A stretch of 64,000 nt of DNA from Nocardioides humilatus (GCF_008373755.1 NZ_VUJV01000006.1:310001-374000); one strand, 5' to 3'. Positions 46,098 through 55,604 are shown, numbered from the stretch's first letter. Notes: generated by a model from the letters alone, not told the origin. Translations and numbers: made by a program.

Positions 46098-46790
46098 TCA
46101 GCGCCAGCGGTAGGCCACCTCGGGGCGACCGCCGGAGCCGCCGTAGCGGGGTTGGCGGTCGGTCAGGCCGGTGGCGGCGAGGTGCTCGAGGTAGCGACGG
46201 GCGGTGACCCGGGAGATCCCGACCGCGGCGGCTGCCTCGCTGGCAGACAGACCGTCGAGAGCGGCACGCACCGCGGTGGTGACGTCGCGGAGGGTCTCGG
46301 CGCTCATGCCTTTGGGGAGCGGTGTGGTGCCGGTCGGCCGCAGTGAGCCGAGTAGCCGGTCGACCTCGTCCTGGACCACCTCGCGCGGGGCGGCGGCGAG
46401 CGAGTCGCGGTAGGCGGCGTACTGCTCCAACTTGGTGCGGAAGGTCGCGAACGTGAACGGCTTCAGCAGGTAGAGCACGACGCCCTGGGCGACGGCGTGG
46501 CGGACCACGTCGGTGTCGCGGGCGGCGGTCACGGCGATGACGTCGCACAAGTGGCCGGCCGAGCGCACGCCCGTCAGCAGGCCGAGGCCGTGCCCGTCGG
46601 GCAGGTGCATGTCGAGCAGCAGCAGGTCGACCGGGCGACCCTGCGTGCGCTCGCTGTCGAGCAGCCGCATCGTGTCGGCGATCGAGTGGGCGACACCGGC
46701 GACGACGAACCCGGGCACCCGGGCGACGTACGACGCATGGGCCTCCGCCGCTCGCACCTCGTCCTCGACGACGAGCACCCGCACGGTCAT
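46098..46790 (-). CDS. CitB/DcuR-type response regulator
   Basis: A 230-residue regulator. The receiver (1-120) has the acidic pair VVEDE, the phospho-Asp in LLLLDMHLPDGHG, and the Lys in LLKPFTF. The C-terminus (about 165-225) is an HTH with LSASEAAAAVGISRVTARRY. CitB/DcuR regulators answer to citrate or C4-dicarboxylates. Its ATG overlaps the stop of the kinase gene, and the divergent gene is dctA, the probable target. Confidence 0.92.
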   Translation of the reverse strand: MTVRVLVVEDEVRAAEAHASYVARVPGFVVAGVAHSIADTMRLLDSERTQGRPVDLLLLDMHLPDGHGLGLLTGVRSAGHLCDVIAVTAARDTDVVRHAVAQGVVLYLLKPFTFATFRTKLEQYAAYRDSLAAAPREVVQDEVDRLLGSLRPTGTTPLPKGMSAETLRDVTTAVRAALDGLSASEAAAAVGISRVTARRYLEHLAATGLTDRQPRYGGSGGRPEVAYRWR

Positions 46791-48385
46791 GGCGTCACCT
46801 CGGGGCGGAGGACCACGGTGAACCGGGCACCGCCGAGGTCGGAGCGGTCGACGTCGACGGATCCGCCGTGCCGGCGCGCGACCTGTACGACGAGCGCCAG
46901 CCCGAGTCCTCGGCCGGCACCAGGTGCGGCCTTGGTCGTCCACCCGCGCTCGAGCACGTTGGCCGCAGCGTCGTCGTCGAGGCCCGCGCCGCTGTCGTCG
47001 ACCTGGACCGTGAGCGCGCCGTCGCCTCCGGTCACCCGGACGCGCACTTGGCGATCAGCGGCGTCGGCGACCGCGTCGAAGGCGTTGTCGACGAGGTTGC
47101 CGATGACGGTCACGAGATCGCGGTTCGGCAGGTCGCCGGTGCTCGTGACGGACCCGGTGATCTCCAGGTCGATCCCGCGCTCAGCCGCCTCAGCGGACTT
47201 GCCGAGGAGCAGCGCTGCGACGACGGGGTCGTCGACGGCGCCGACGACGCGGTCGGCGAGCAGCTGGGCGACCTGGAGCTCCTCGGTGGCGAAGTCGACG
47301 GCCTCGTCGGGTCGCCCCATCTCGATCAACGACACCACGGTGTGGAGCCGGTTGGCGGCTTCGTGGTTCTGCGACCGGAGCGACTCGGTGAGCCGCCGTA
47401 CGAGGTCGAGCTCGCCGGTCACCGAACGCAGCTCGGTGTGGTCGCGCAGGCTCACGACCGAGCCGACTTCACGCCCTTCCCACAGCGCCGGCGCCGTCGA
47501 GACGACGAGCATCCGGTCGCCTGCGAGATAGAGGTCGTCGGTCTCCGCCGTGGCCCCGAGCGCGGCCGCGACCAGCCCGGGGGCCAGGCCGAGGTCGCCG
47601 ACGTGGCGCCCGACGGCGTCCTCGGGCAGGTCGAGCAGCCGTCTTGCCTCGTCGTTGAGCAGCTCGACCCGGCCGTCGCGGTCGAGCAGCAGCAGGCCTT
47701 CGCGGACGGCGTGGAGCACGGCTGAGTAGTACTCATACATCCGCGCGATCTCTCGCTCGCCCATCCCGTGGGTCATCCGGCGCAGCCGCTTGCTCACGAG
47801 GGCCGCGCCGAGCAGGCCGATCGCCAGCACCGCGAGCGCGGCGCCGAGGATCGCCAGCACGTCACGTCGCAGCTCGCGGTCGATGTCGCTCACCGCGATC
47901 CCGACGGACACGAGCGCGACGACGCGGTCGCCGTCGAGGACCGGCACGACCGCGCGCACCGATGGCCCGAGCGTCCCGGTGTACTGCTGGGTGAAGACCT
48001 TCCCTTCGGGAGCACCGCCGAGGTCGCCGACGAAGGGCTTCCCGATGTTGTCGGGGTTGGGGTGCGTGTAGCGGGTGCGGTCCAGCCCCATGACGACCAC
48101 GAAGTCGGTGTCGGTGTCGACCCGCACCTGCTCGGCGTAGGGCAGCAGCGCCCGGGTGATGGCCGCGGGGTCGGCGAGCTGCACGGCGCGGCGCACGGTG
48201 GGGGAGTCGGCCACCGACTCCGCCACGGCCACCGCGCGGTCGGCCGCGTGGTCGCGCACGTCGCGCCGGGCGTCGTAGGCCGTCAGTCCGATCGCCGCGA
48301 CGACGAGGACGACCACCACGCCGACCTGCAGGAGCAGGACCTGGCGCGCGACCGAGAGGTCGGCGAGGAGCCGATGGCGACGCAC
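46787..48385 (-). CDS. CitA/DcuS-type sensor histidine kinase
   Basis: A 532-residue kinase with two membrane helices (about residues 14-36 and 180-202) flanking an extracytoplasmic PAS/Cache sensor (TDTDFVVVMGLDRTRYTHPN, IGKPFVGDLG). A cytoplasmic PAS domain follows, then the SpoOB-type dimerisation segment SQNHEAANRLHTVVSLIEMG with the phospho-His, and the ATPase domain (NLVDNAFDA, GRGLGLALV). This is the citrate/C4-dicarboxylate sensor family. GTG 48383-48385 is chosen as the start; a much longer open frame upstream is antisense to dctA. Confidence 0.93.
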   Translation of the reverse strand: MRRHRLLADLSVARQVLLLQVGVVVVLVVAAIGLTAYDARRDVRDHAADRAVAVAESVADSPTVRRAVQLADPAAITRALLPYAEQVRVDTDTDFVVVMGLDRTRYTHPNPDNIGKPFVGDLGGAPEGKVFTQQYTGTLGPSVRAVVPVLDGDRVVALVSVGIAVSDIDRELRRDVLAILGAALAVLAIGLLGAALVSKRLRRMTHGMGEREIARMYEYYSAVLHAVREGLLLLDRDGRVELLNDEARRLLDLPEDAVGRHVGDLGLAPGLVAAALGATAETDDLYLAGDRMLVVSTAPALWEGREVGSVVSLRDHTELRSVTGELDLVRRLTESLRSQNHEAANRLHTVVSLIEMGRPDEAVDFATEELQVAQLLADRVVGAVDDPVVAALLLGKSAEAAERGIDLEITGSVTSTGDLPNRDLVTVIGNLVDNAFDAVADAADRQVRVRVTGGDGALTVQVDDSGAGLDDDAAANVLERGWTTKAAPGAGRGLGLALVVQVARRHGGSVDVDRSDLGGARFTVVLRPEVTP

Positions 48386-48451
48386 CGCGCCATTGTGTCG
48401 CAGCGGGAGGCGCGGGGTGTGGCGTGCGTCACGAACACAACGAACGCAACG

Positions 48452-48465
48452 GTGACGCAGGTCAC
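48452..48465. promoter_or_regulatory. CRP-like palindrome before dctA
   Basis: GTGA-CGCAGG-TCAC matches the CRP/GlxR core GTGA-N6-TCAC, 23-36 bases upstream of dctA and 67-80 bases upstream of the divergent kinase. Catabolite control of dicarboxylate uptake would fit. Inferred from pattern only. Confidence 0.5.
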
Positions 48466-48487
48466 TCCCGCAAGGACAGTCGGTCGC

Positions 48488-49852
48488 ATGGACACCTCCA
48501 CCGCCCCCGCCACCGGGAAGGACCGGCCCACCCGCCGGGACCGCACCCACTACCTCTACCTCGCCGTGATCGGCGCCGTCGCAGCCGGCATCGCCGTCGG
48601 ACTGATCGCGCCGTCGTTCGCGGTCGAGCTCAAGCCGCTCGGTCAGGCCTTCGTGGCGCTGATCAAGATGATGATCCAGCCGGTCATCTTCTGCACGATC
48701 GTCCTCGGCGTCGGATCGGTGCGCAGTGCCGCCCGGGTCGGCAAGGTCGGCGGGCTGGCGCTCCTCTACTTCGTCGTCATGTCGACGGTCGCGCTCGGCA
48801 TCGGCCTCGCGGTCGGCAACCTCCTGCACCCCGGCTCCGGTCTCCACATCACCGAGGCGACCGCGTCGGCCGGCGCGGCCCAGGCGGCTGACGCCCACGG
48901 CAGTACGACGGAGTTGCTCCTCGGCATCGTGCCCGACTCGATGCTCTCGGCACTCACCTCGGGCGAGGTGCTCCAGACCCTGCTGATCGCTCTGCTGATC
49001 GGCTTCGCCCTGCAGGCGATGGGTCCGGGTGGCGAGCCGGTGCTCCGCGGTGTCGGTCACATCCAGCGGCTCGTCTTCCGCGTGCTGTCGATGATCATGT
49101 GGGCCGCGCCGATCGGTGCCTTCGGGGCGATCGCCGGCGTCGTGGGGGAGACCGGTGTCGACGCGCTGAAGAGCCTCGCGGTGCTGATGATCGGCTTCTA
49201 CGTGACCTGCGCGCTCTTCGTCTTCGTCGTGCTGGGCACGGTGCTCAAGCTGACGACCGGCGTCAACATCTTCGCGCTGCTGCGCTACCTGGGCCGCGAG
49301 TTCCTGCTGATCCTGTCGACCTCCTCCTCCGAGTCGGCGCTGCCGCGACTGATCGCGAAGATGGAGCACGCGGGCGTCGACAAGCCGACCGTGGGTGTCG
49401 TGGTGCCGACCGGCTACTCGTTCAACCTCGACGGCACGGCCATCTACCTGACGATGGCGTCCCTCTTCATCGCGACCGCGATGGGCGCTCCGCTGTCGAT
49501 CGGCGAGCAGGTCTCCCTGCTGCTCTTCATGATGTTCGCCTCCAAGGGTGCCGCGGGCGTCACGGGTGCCGGCATGGCGACCCTCGCCGGCGGGCTCAGC
49601 TCGCACCGGCCCGAGCTGCTCGACGGGGTCGGGCTCATCGTCGGGATCGACCGGTTCATGTCCGAGTGCCGCGCGCTGACCAACTTCGCGGGCAACGCGG
49701 TGGCGACAGTGCTGATCGGCACCTGGACCGGTGGCATCGACCGGGCCCAGCTCGACCGGGTGCTCGCCGGGGACGACCCGTTCGACGAGACCACGATGGT
49801 CGACGACCACGGTCCGGCGGTCGCCGCGGAGCAGGAGCCTGCGCCCGTGTGA
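48488..49852 (+). CDS. dctA: C4-dicarboxylate:cation symporter (DAACS family)
   Basis: A 454-residue carrier with the DAACS fold: MMIQPVIFCTIVLGVGSV, the serine-rich hairpin ILSTSSSESALPRLIAKME, VPTGYSFNLDGTAIYLTMAS and the second hairpin around MMFASKGAAGVTGAG. Asn/Asp residues of the substrate site are in FAGNAVATVLIG. These carriers import succinate, fumarate and malate. AAGGACAG precedes ATG 48488. The divergent CitA/DcuS-type system is its likely regulator. Confidence 0.95.
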   Translation: MDTSTAPATGKDRPTRRDRTHYLYLAVIGAVAAGIAVGLIAPSFAVELKPLGQAFVALIKMMIQPVIFCTIVLGVGSVRSAARVGKVGGLALLYFVVMSTVALGIGLAVGNLLHPGSGLHITEATASAGAAQAADAHGSTTELLLGIVPDSMLSALTSGEVLQTLLIALLIGFALQAMGPGGEPVLRGVGHIQRLVFRVLSMIMWAAPIGAFGAIAGVVGETGVDALKSLAVLMIGFYVTCALFVFVVLGTVLKLTTGVNIFALLRYLGREFLLILSTSSSESALPRLIAKMEHAGVDKPTVGVVVPTGYSFNLDGTAIYLTMASLFIATAMGAPLSIGEQVSLLLFMMFASKGAAGVTGAGMATLAGGLSSHRPELLDGVGLIVGIDRFMSECRALTNFAGNAVATVLIGTWTGGIDRAQLDRVLAGDDPFDETTMVDDHGPAVAAEQEPAPV

Positions 49853-49868
49853 CGCTACGGTTGGCGGC

Positions 49869-50831
49869 GTGGAGGCAGCCGACAGATCGCCGTTGAGGCG
49901 CCTCCTGGACCTGGTGTGGCGGCTGATCGTCACCACCGTCGGGTCCTGCCTCAAGCACCGAGTGACCGGGCTGGCGGCGGAGGGGGCGTTCTTCGCGATC
50001 CTCTCCGTCCCGCCGCTCGTCTTCGCCCTGGCCGGCGCGGTCGGCTACGTCTCCGAGAACTTCACAGCAGCACAGGTCGACGACATCCAACGGGCTGTCG
50101 TCGACCTGTTCTCGACGTTCCTCACCGACCGCGCGGTCAACCGGGTGATCGTCCCGACGATGGGTGACGTCCTGGAGGGCGGCCGGTTCGACGTCATCTC
50201 GCTCGGGTTCGTCCTGGCGCTCTGGTCCGGCTCCCGCGCGCTCAACGTCTTCGTTGACACCATCACGATCATGCACGGGCTCGGCGGGCACCGGGGGATC
50301 ATCAAGACCCGGGCGCTCTCCTTCGTGCTCTACATCCTGGCGCTGATCACCGGGGCGATCTCGATCCCGCTGGTCGTGGCCGGTCCGACGCTGGTGCGCA
50401 ACTGGTTGCCCAACCGTGCCGACTTCCTGATGACCTTCTACTGGCCGATCGTGGTCCTCATCTGCATCTGCTTCCTGGCGACGCTCTACCACGTGTCGGT
50501 GCCGGTGCGGACCAACTGGAGCTTCAACCTCCCCGGCGCGACCTTCTCGCTGGCGGCGTGGATCCTCGGGTCCTACCTGCTGCGCTGGGTGCTGACCGTC
50601 ACAGCCACCGACTCCCGCTCGATCTACGGCCCGCTGGCCGCCCCGATCGCGGTCCTGCTGTGGCTCTACATCGTGGCGATCGCCGTACTCATCGGGGCTG
50701 CGGTCAACGCCGCCTTCGACACCGTCTTCCCACAGGACGCGACCAGCAGGGCCCGTCGCGAGCTGGTCGCGCGGCTGCGCACCCGGGTCGCGCAGGCGAG
50801 GGAACGCGGCACCGTCGAAGACATGCCATAG
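49869..50831 (+). CDS. YihY/BrkB-family membrane protein
   Basis: A 320-residue protein with six predicted membrane helices and family marks RVTGLAAEGAFFAILSVPPL, LWSGSRALNVFVDTI and GPLAAPIAVLLWLYIVAI. The family was once mislabelled RNase BN; its function is not settled. GTG 49869 lies 16 bases after dctA, and the potassium-channel gene follows 10 bases downstream. Confidence 0.92.
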   Translation: MEAADRSPLRRLLDLVWRLIVTTVGSCLKHRVTGLAAEGAFFAILSVPPLVFALAGAVGYVSENFTAAQVDDIQRAVVDLFSTFLTDRAVNRVIVPTMGDVLEGGRFDVISLGFVLALWSGSRALNVFVDTITIMHGLGGHRGIIKTRALSFVLYILALITGAISIPLVVAGPTLVRNWLPNRADFLMTFYWPIVVLICICFLATLYHVSVPVRTNWSFNLPGATFSLAAWILGSYLLRWVLTVTATDSRSIYGPLAAPIAVLLWLYIVAIAVLIGAAVNAAFDTVFPQDATSRARRELVARLRTRVAQARERGTVEDMP

Positions 50832-50841
50832 ATTCACGGCC

Positions 50842-51960
50842 GTGGACGATCAACCGACGAGGGACGCCGCCGCCCAGGCGCCGAGTCGCATCGCGCTCCC
50901 CGAGCGCCCGCGCTCGCCCTGGTGGCAGCTGGGTCGGCGCCTGCTCGCAGCGTTCGCGATCATGGCGGGCACCGTGCTCCTGGTGATGATCGACCACACC
51001 GGCTACCGCGACGCCGGTGATGCGACGGCCGCCGATCCCTTCGGCGACGTGTCGGTGGTCGACGCGATCTACTACACGACCGTCACGCTCAGCACGACCG
51101 GCTACGGCGACATCGCGCCGGTCTCCGACCAGGCCCGGCTGGTCAACGCGTTCGTCATCACACCGGCGCGCATCGCGTTCCTGGTCCTTTTGATCGGTAC
51201 GACGCTCGAGGTGCTCGCGCAGCGCGGGCGCGAGATGTTCCGCATCGCCCGCTGGAGGAAGCACATGTCACACCATGTCGTGGTGATCGGTTACGGCACG
51301 AAGGGTCGAAGTGCCGTCGACACCCTGGTCAACAACGGGCTCGACCGCGAGCACGTGGTGGTCGTCGATCCGAGCCCGGATGCGCTCGCAGAGGCTCACG
51401 CCGACCACCTCGCGGTGGTCACGGGTGACGCGACCCGGCGCGACGTCCTGCGCCGTGCGGGTGTCGCGACGGCCGACCAGATCATCATCACCACCGCCCG
51501 TGACGACACCAACGTGCTCGCCACGCTCACGGTGCGCCAGCTCAACCCCGACGCGTTCATCGTCGCGGCCGTCCGGGAGCAGGAGAACGCCCCGCTCATC
51601 CGGCAGTCCGGCGCCGACTCGGTCATCATCTCCGCCGACGCGGTCGGCCGTCTGCTCGGTCTGTCGGCCCTGTCGCCGACGCTCGGCACGGTCATGGAGG
51701 ACCTGCTCACCTACGGCGACGGTCTCGAGGTCGCCGAGCGCGAGCTGCTCGTCGCCGAGGTCGGCGTGCCGCCGCAGTCGCTGCCCGACCAGGTCATCGC
51801 GGTCGTCCGTGACGAGCGGGTCTACCGCTACTTCGACCCGGTCGTGACCCTGCTCGCGCGCGGTGACCGGCTGGTCGTCGTACGTCCGGCCAAGGAGCTG
51901 CCGTGGGCGCCGCGCCCCGGCACCCACAACGAGGAGTTCGCGAGCGAGGACGAGGGCTGA
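50842..51960 (+). CDS. potassium channel with RCK (TrkA-N) domain
   Basis: A 372-residue protein. Two membrane helices (about residues 35-54 and 100-122) flank a pore loop with the selectivity filter TLSTTGYGDIAP. The RCK domain begins at HVVVIGYGTKGRSAVDTLVN with a Rossmann GxGxxG-like fold and contains VTGDATRRDVLRRAG. The first RCK Met after the membrane part (KHMSHHVVV) resembles the internal start known in MthK-type channels. It conducts K+ under ligand control. Confidence 0.93.
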   Translation: MDDQPTRDAAAQAPSRIALPERPRSPWWQLGRRLLAAFAIMAGTVLLVMIDHTGYRDAGDATAADPFGDVSVVDAIYYTTVTLSTTGYGDIAPVSDQARLVNAFVITPARIAFLVLLIGTTLEVLAQRGREMFRIARWRKHMSHHVVVIGYGTKGRSAVDTLVNNGLDREHVVVVDPSPDALAEAHADHLAVVTGDATRRDVLRRAGVATADQIIITTARDDTNVLATLTVRQLNPDAFIVAAVREQENAPLIRQSGADSVIISADAVGRLLGLSALSPTLGTVMEDLLTYGDGLEVAERELLVAEVGVPPQSLPDQVIAVVRDERVYRYFDPVVTLLARGDRLVVVRPAKELPWAPRPGTHNEEFASEDEG

Positions 51961-51975
51961 CGCCCCACCTGCGAC

Positions 51976-52575
51976 TCAGGCTGGGGTGGACTCCGGCAGC
52001 AGCATGACCTCGTCGATCTGCTGCGCCATCAGGTCGAGGACCTGGCGCGCGCTGCGGTCGTCGCGGCGGACCAGCCAGTCGAGCGTGATGCCGTCGATGA
52101 GGGCGGCGAGGTAGCGACCCATCACCTCGGGCGGCAGCGCCGGCTTGGCGCCGATGCCGTCGAGCAGCGCGATGAACGCGTGGGAGTAGTGCTCGTACTG
52201 CTGGCGGGCGACCTCGGCGTAACCGGGGGTGCGCAGGCAGTATTGAGTCAGCTCGTAGGTGAGCAGGTGGTGGTCGGGGTTGGCCACGACGTGGGACCAG
52301 TAGGCCTCGAGCCCGGCGCGCACCATCTCCTTGCGCGTGGCGCCCGCCTCGAAGGAGGCCTCGGCGAGGTCGACGGTGGTGTTGACCAGCGCCTTGATCA
52401 CCGCGTCGAGCAGCTCCTGCTTGGAGTCGAAGCAGTAGTGGAAGACGCTCAGCGAGGTGCCGGCCTCGGCGACGATCGCCCGGGTGGTCGTCTTGGGCAC
52501 CCCGTCACGCGTGAGTACGGCGATCGCGGCGTCGACGAGCTGCTGACGTCGCTGCGCCAGCGGCATCCGTGCCAT
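51976..52575 (-). CDS. TetR-family transcriptional regulator
   Basis: A 199-residue repressor with an N-terminal HTH (residues 8-55, TTRAIVAEAGTSLSVFHYCF) and a helical ligand domain. The divergent neighbour is a flavin amine oxidase, and related regulators beside amine oxidases respond to amines, so it may control that gene. A G-rich ribosome site (AGGGGG) precedes ATG 52573-52575. Confidence 0.92.
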   Translation of the reverse strand: MARMPLAQRRQQLVDAAIAVLTRDGVPKTTTRAIVAEAGTSLSVFHYCFDSKQELLDAVIKALVNTTVDLAEASFEAGATRKEMVRAGLEAYWSHVVANPDHHLLTYELTQYCLRTPGYAEVARQQYEHYSHAFIALLDGIGAKPALPPEVMGRYLAALIDGITLDWLVRRDDRSARQVLDLMAQQIDEVMLLPESTPA

Positions 52576-52595
52576 GGGTCCCCCTTTTTTGGCCT

Positions 52596-52617
52596 GGAGA
52601 CAAGCCTACGGGTCTCC
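52596..52617. promoter_or_regulatory. candidate TetR operator
   Basis: GGAGAC-N10-GTCTCC is a 6-10-6 inverted repeat, 21-42 bases upstream of the TetR start in the divergent promoter region before the amine oxidase. Binding by the adjacent TetR protein is inferred. Confidence 0.45.
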
Positions 52618-52677
52618 TGCGTAACACCGGCGGAGGCGCGTCGTTAGGAAGTAGGACAAATGACCTGATAGGCGAAC

Positions 52678-54174
52678 ATGGGGTTGCGAATGGGTGCAGG
52701 AATCGGTCGTCGGGAGCTGCTCGGCGGGTTGGCAGTAGGAGCAGCGGGAGCGGCCGGCGCCGCCAGCGGCATGTGGCGCCCCGCGGCAGCCGCGACCACG
52801 AGCGGAGCTCTTCCCGACAAGGTCGATGCCGTCGTCGTCGGCGCCGGCATCTCGGGACTCACCGCCGCGCGCAACCTCGCCGCCAAGGGCGTCAAGGTGC
52901 TCGTCGTCGAGGCGCGCGACCGCGTGGGCGGCCGAGTGCTCAACCACCACCTGCGCGCCGGTGGCGTCATCGAGGCCGGCGGCGCGTTCGTCGGCCCGAC
53001 CCAGGACCACATCCTCAAGCTCTCCGACGAGCTGGGCGTGAAGACCTTCAAGGAGTACCTCGAGGGCGACAACGTCTACATCAAGGACGGGCGGCGCTCG
53101 ACCTTCAAGGGCACCGTCCCGCCCGACCCGTCGATCCTGCTCGACGCCGCCCTGCTGCAGTCGAAGCTCGACGGGATGGCCAAGAAGATCGCGGTCGACG
53201 CGCCCTGGGACCACCCGAAGGCGGCCGAGTGGGACGCCATCACGGTCAAGGACTGGGTCGCCGATCAGTCCCTGGTCTCCGACGTCGACGACCTGCTGAA
53301 GTGCTACTTCCAGCCCAGCTGGGGCTCCGACGCGGGCAACGTCTCCGTGCTCTTCCTGGCGTGGTTCATCGCGACCGCCGGCAACGAGACCAACGTCGGC
53401 ACCTTCGAGCGCTCGTCCAGCACCAAGGACGGCGCCCAGGACTCGCGGTTCAAGCTCGGCTCCCAGACCGTCCCGATCCGGATGGCGCGCGAGCTCGGCG
53501 GCCGCGTCGCGCTCAACGCGCCGGTCCGCAAGATCGTCCAGGCCGACGGCTGGGCAACCGTCCACACCGACCGTGGCGCCGTCCGCGCGAAGCGCGTCAT
53601 CGTCGCCTGCCCGCCGCCGCTCGTGCTCGACATCGAGTGGCACCCGCAGCTGCCCACCAAGCGCCGCAAGCTTCTCGAGGCCATGCCCATGGGCCACCTG
53701 ATGAAGTGCGACGCCGTCTACGAGACGCCGTTCTGGCGCGAGGACGGGCTCACCGGCTCCGGCCTCGCCAACGCCGGTGCGACCCGCGCGGTCTTCGACA
53801 ACACCCCGGCCAACGGCGGTCCCGGCGTGCTGCTCGCCTTCGTCGGCGGCTCGACCTGGAAGAAGTACGGCCGGCTGCCGCTCGCCGAGCGCAAGAAGGC
53901 CGTGCTCGAGGGGTTCGCCGAGATGTTCGGCGAGCAGGCCCTGCACCCGATCGAATACACCGAGCACGACTGGACCCTCGAGCCGTGGACCACCGGTGGC
54001 CCGATCGCGCTGCCGAAGCCGGGCGCGATCTCGACCAACGGCCACACGATCCGCGAGCCGCACGGCCGCGTCCACTGGGCCGGCACGGAGACCTCGACCT
54101 ACTGGTCGGGCTTCATGGACGGTGCCGTGCGCGCGGGGGAGAGGGCCGCGCGCGAGGTGCTCGACAAGCTGTGA
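52678..54174 (+). CDS. Tat-exported flavin monoamine oxidase
   Basis: A 498-residue protein with a twin-arginine signal (GIGRRELLGGLAVGAAGAAG, residues 6-25) and an FAD-dependent amine oxidase domain. The dinucleotide fold is VDAVVVGAGISGLTAARNLA followed by VVEARDRVGGRV, and the C-terminal FAD block is HWAGTETSTYWSGFMDGAV. It should oxidise primary or polyamines outside the membrane, releasing aldehyde, ammonia and peroxide. ATG 52690 is an alternative start. Its stop overlaps the next gene. Confidence 0.92.
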   Translation: MGLRMGAGIGRRELLGGLAVGAAGAAGAASGMWRPAAAATTSGALPDKVDAVVVGAGISGLTAARNLAAKGVKVLVVEARDRVGGRVLNHHLRAGGVIEAGGAFVGPTQDHILKLSDELGVKTFKEYLEGDNVYIKDGRRSTFKGTVPPDPSILLDAALLQSKLDGMAKKIAVDAPWDHPKAAEWDAITVKDWVADQSLVSDVDDLLKCYFQPSWGSDAGNVSVLFLAWFIATAGNETNVGTFERSSSTKDGAQDSRFKLGSQTVPIRMARELGGRVALNAPVRKIVQADGWATVHTDRGAVRAKRVIVACPPPLVLDIEWHPQLPTKRRKLLEAMPMGHLMKCDAVYETPFWREDGLTGSGLANAGATRAVFDNTPANGGPGVLLAFVGGSTWKKYGRLPLAERKKAVLEGFAEMFGEQALHPIEYTEHDWTLEPWTTGGPIALPKPGAISTNGHTIREPHGRVHWAGTETSTYWSGFMDGAVRAGERAAREVLDKL

Positions 54175-55271
54175 GGACCGTACGACGGACGGCCGTTGCC
54201 GTCACTGCCCTGGTCGCCGGCGCACTCCTGACGGTCCCCGCGGCCGGTGGAGCCGTCCCCGAGCGGGAGCGTTGGGACACCGACGTACTCGCGACGGTGC
54301 AGTCGCCGGGCTATCCCGCCAACGTCCTCGTCCACGCCGGCCGGGTCTACGCCGGGACCTACGCCAACCTCCGGGGCGACTCGCTGCCCTCGATCGTGCG
54401 GGAGTGGTCGCGCGACGGCACCTTGCTGCGGTCGTGGACCGTGCCCGGCCAGGACCTTGAGGCCAGCCACGGCGTCCAGGTGGCCGCCGTCGACGCCCGC
54501 GGCCGGTTGATCGTCCTCGAGAAGAGCACCGGCTCGGTGCTGCGACTCGATCCCGACACGGGTCGCTGGTCGACGTACGCACGGCTCCGGGACCTGCCGG
54601 CCTGCGACCTCGGCCTGCCTGGCGACGGCTGCACGCCCAACCTCGTCGACGAGTCAGCGGTGCCCAACTACGCCGTGTGGGCACCGGGCGGCGCGCTCTA
54701 CGTCACCGACTACGGCCAGGCGGTCATCTGGAAGATCCCGCCCGGCGGTGGCCGCGGCCGGCCCTGGCTGGTGAGCAAGAAGCTCGACGGCGTCGAGTTC
54801 GGTACGGCGGGCCTGGCGCTCGGTCCGCAGCGCAAGTCGCTCTACGTGATGCAGCAGAGCTCGCTGGGGCTGGGGGAGGGCTCGGTCGCCCAGGGCAAGC
54901 TCTACCGGGTGCCGCTCCACGGCCCGCGGACGCTCACCAAGCTGTGGCAGTCGCGGCCGTTGGACCTGCCCGACGGCTTCAGCTTCGCTCGGTCCGGCCG
55001 GGTCTACGTGGCGTGCTCGGGCAGCAACCAGTTGCTCGTGCTGGACGAGACGTTCCACGAGATCGAGCGGGTACCGTCCGTGCCGGTCACCGGCGACACC
55101 GGTGGTGACCTGACGCTCGACACCCCGTCGAACATGACCTTCGCCGGCCGCAGCGTGCTCATCGCCAACCAGAGCTTCCTCGGCACCACGGCCAACCACG
55201 CGATCCTCGACGTCTACGTCGGCGAGCGCGGCGTGCCGATCTTCGTGCCGCGGCGGGCGGGCCTCCGCTAG
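54171..55271 (+). CDS. secreted beta-propeller (SMP-30/gluconolactonase-like) protein
   Basis: A 366-residue protein with a signal peptide (residues 1-28) and repeated propeller-type strands: GRVYAGTYANLRG, GRLIVLEKSTGSVLRLDPDT, GALYVTDYGQAVIWKIPPGG and GRVYVACSGSNQLLVLDE. It resembles SMP-30/gluconolactonase-like or NHL propellers, but no catalytic acid can be assigned. GTGA overlap with the amine oxidase suggests joint work outside the cell. Confidence 0.82.
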   Translation: MRTVRRTAVAVTALVAGALLTVPAAGGAVPERERWDTDVLATVQSPGYPANVLVHAGRVYAGTYANLRGDSLPSIVREWSRDGTLLRSWTVPGQDLEASHGVQVAAVDARGRLIVLEKSTGSVLRLDPDTGRWSTYARLRDLPACDLGLPGDGCTPNLVDESAVPNYAVWAPGGALYVTDYGQAVIWKIPPGGGRGRPWLVSKKLDGVEFGTAGLALGPQRKSLYVMQQSSLGLGEGSVAQGKLYRVPLHGPRTLTKLWQSRPLDLPDGFSFARSGRVYVACSGSNQLLVLDETFHEIERVPSVPVTGDTGGDLTLDTPSNMTFAGRSVLIANQSFLGTTANHAILDVYVGERGVPIFVPRRAGLR

Positions 55272-55357
55272 CTAGCGGCGCAGCCGTGACGAGGAACACG
55301 GCCCGCTAGCCCCGGTCGGATTTGGGTCCGTCTCGCGGCGGCCGGGATCGTGGGGGG

Positions 55358-55594
55358 ATGCCCCTGACCGACCGCGAGCGAGCTCTGCTCGTCTTCGAGC
55401 GGCACTGGTGGCGCTACGGCGCGACCCGTGCCGACGCGGCGCGCGCCCACTTCGGTCTGGCGGGTCCCGAGCACCGGCGGATCGTGGGTGCGCTCATCGA
55501 CCGGGCCGAAGCGCACGAGCACGACCCGGTGCTGGTGCGTCGGCTGCGCCGGATGCGCGCCACGCATCGGGCCGAGCGCCGCGCCGCCGCATGA
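55358..55594 (+). CDS. DUF3263 protein
   Basis: A 78-residue helical protein recognised as DUF3263 by LTDRERALLVFERHWWRYG and the following AHFGLAGPEHRRIVGALID. The family is actinobacterial, of unknown function, and may contain an HTH. ATG 55358 is preceded by GGGG. The basic C-terminus would suit nucleic-acid contact. Confidence 0.8.
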   Translation: MPLTDRERALLVFERHWWRYGATRADAARAHFGLAGPEHRRIVGALIDRAEAHEHDPVLVRRLRRMRATHRAERRAAA

Positions 55595-55604
55595 CGGATC
55601 GGGC

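Noticed and set aside
46787-49954. A 1055-codon open frame on the minus strand
   Set aside because: Only its last 533 codons encode the sensor kinase. The rest is antisense to dctA, has no domain, and is a by-product of G/C third-position bias. The kinase start is GTG 48383-48385.
52569-55271. A 900-codon frame covering amine oxidase and propeller
   Set aside because: It reads the amine oxidase in the wrong frame. Only 54171-55271 has a signal peptide and propeller strands.
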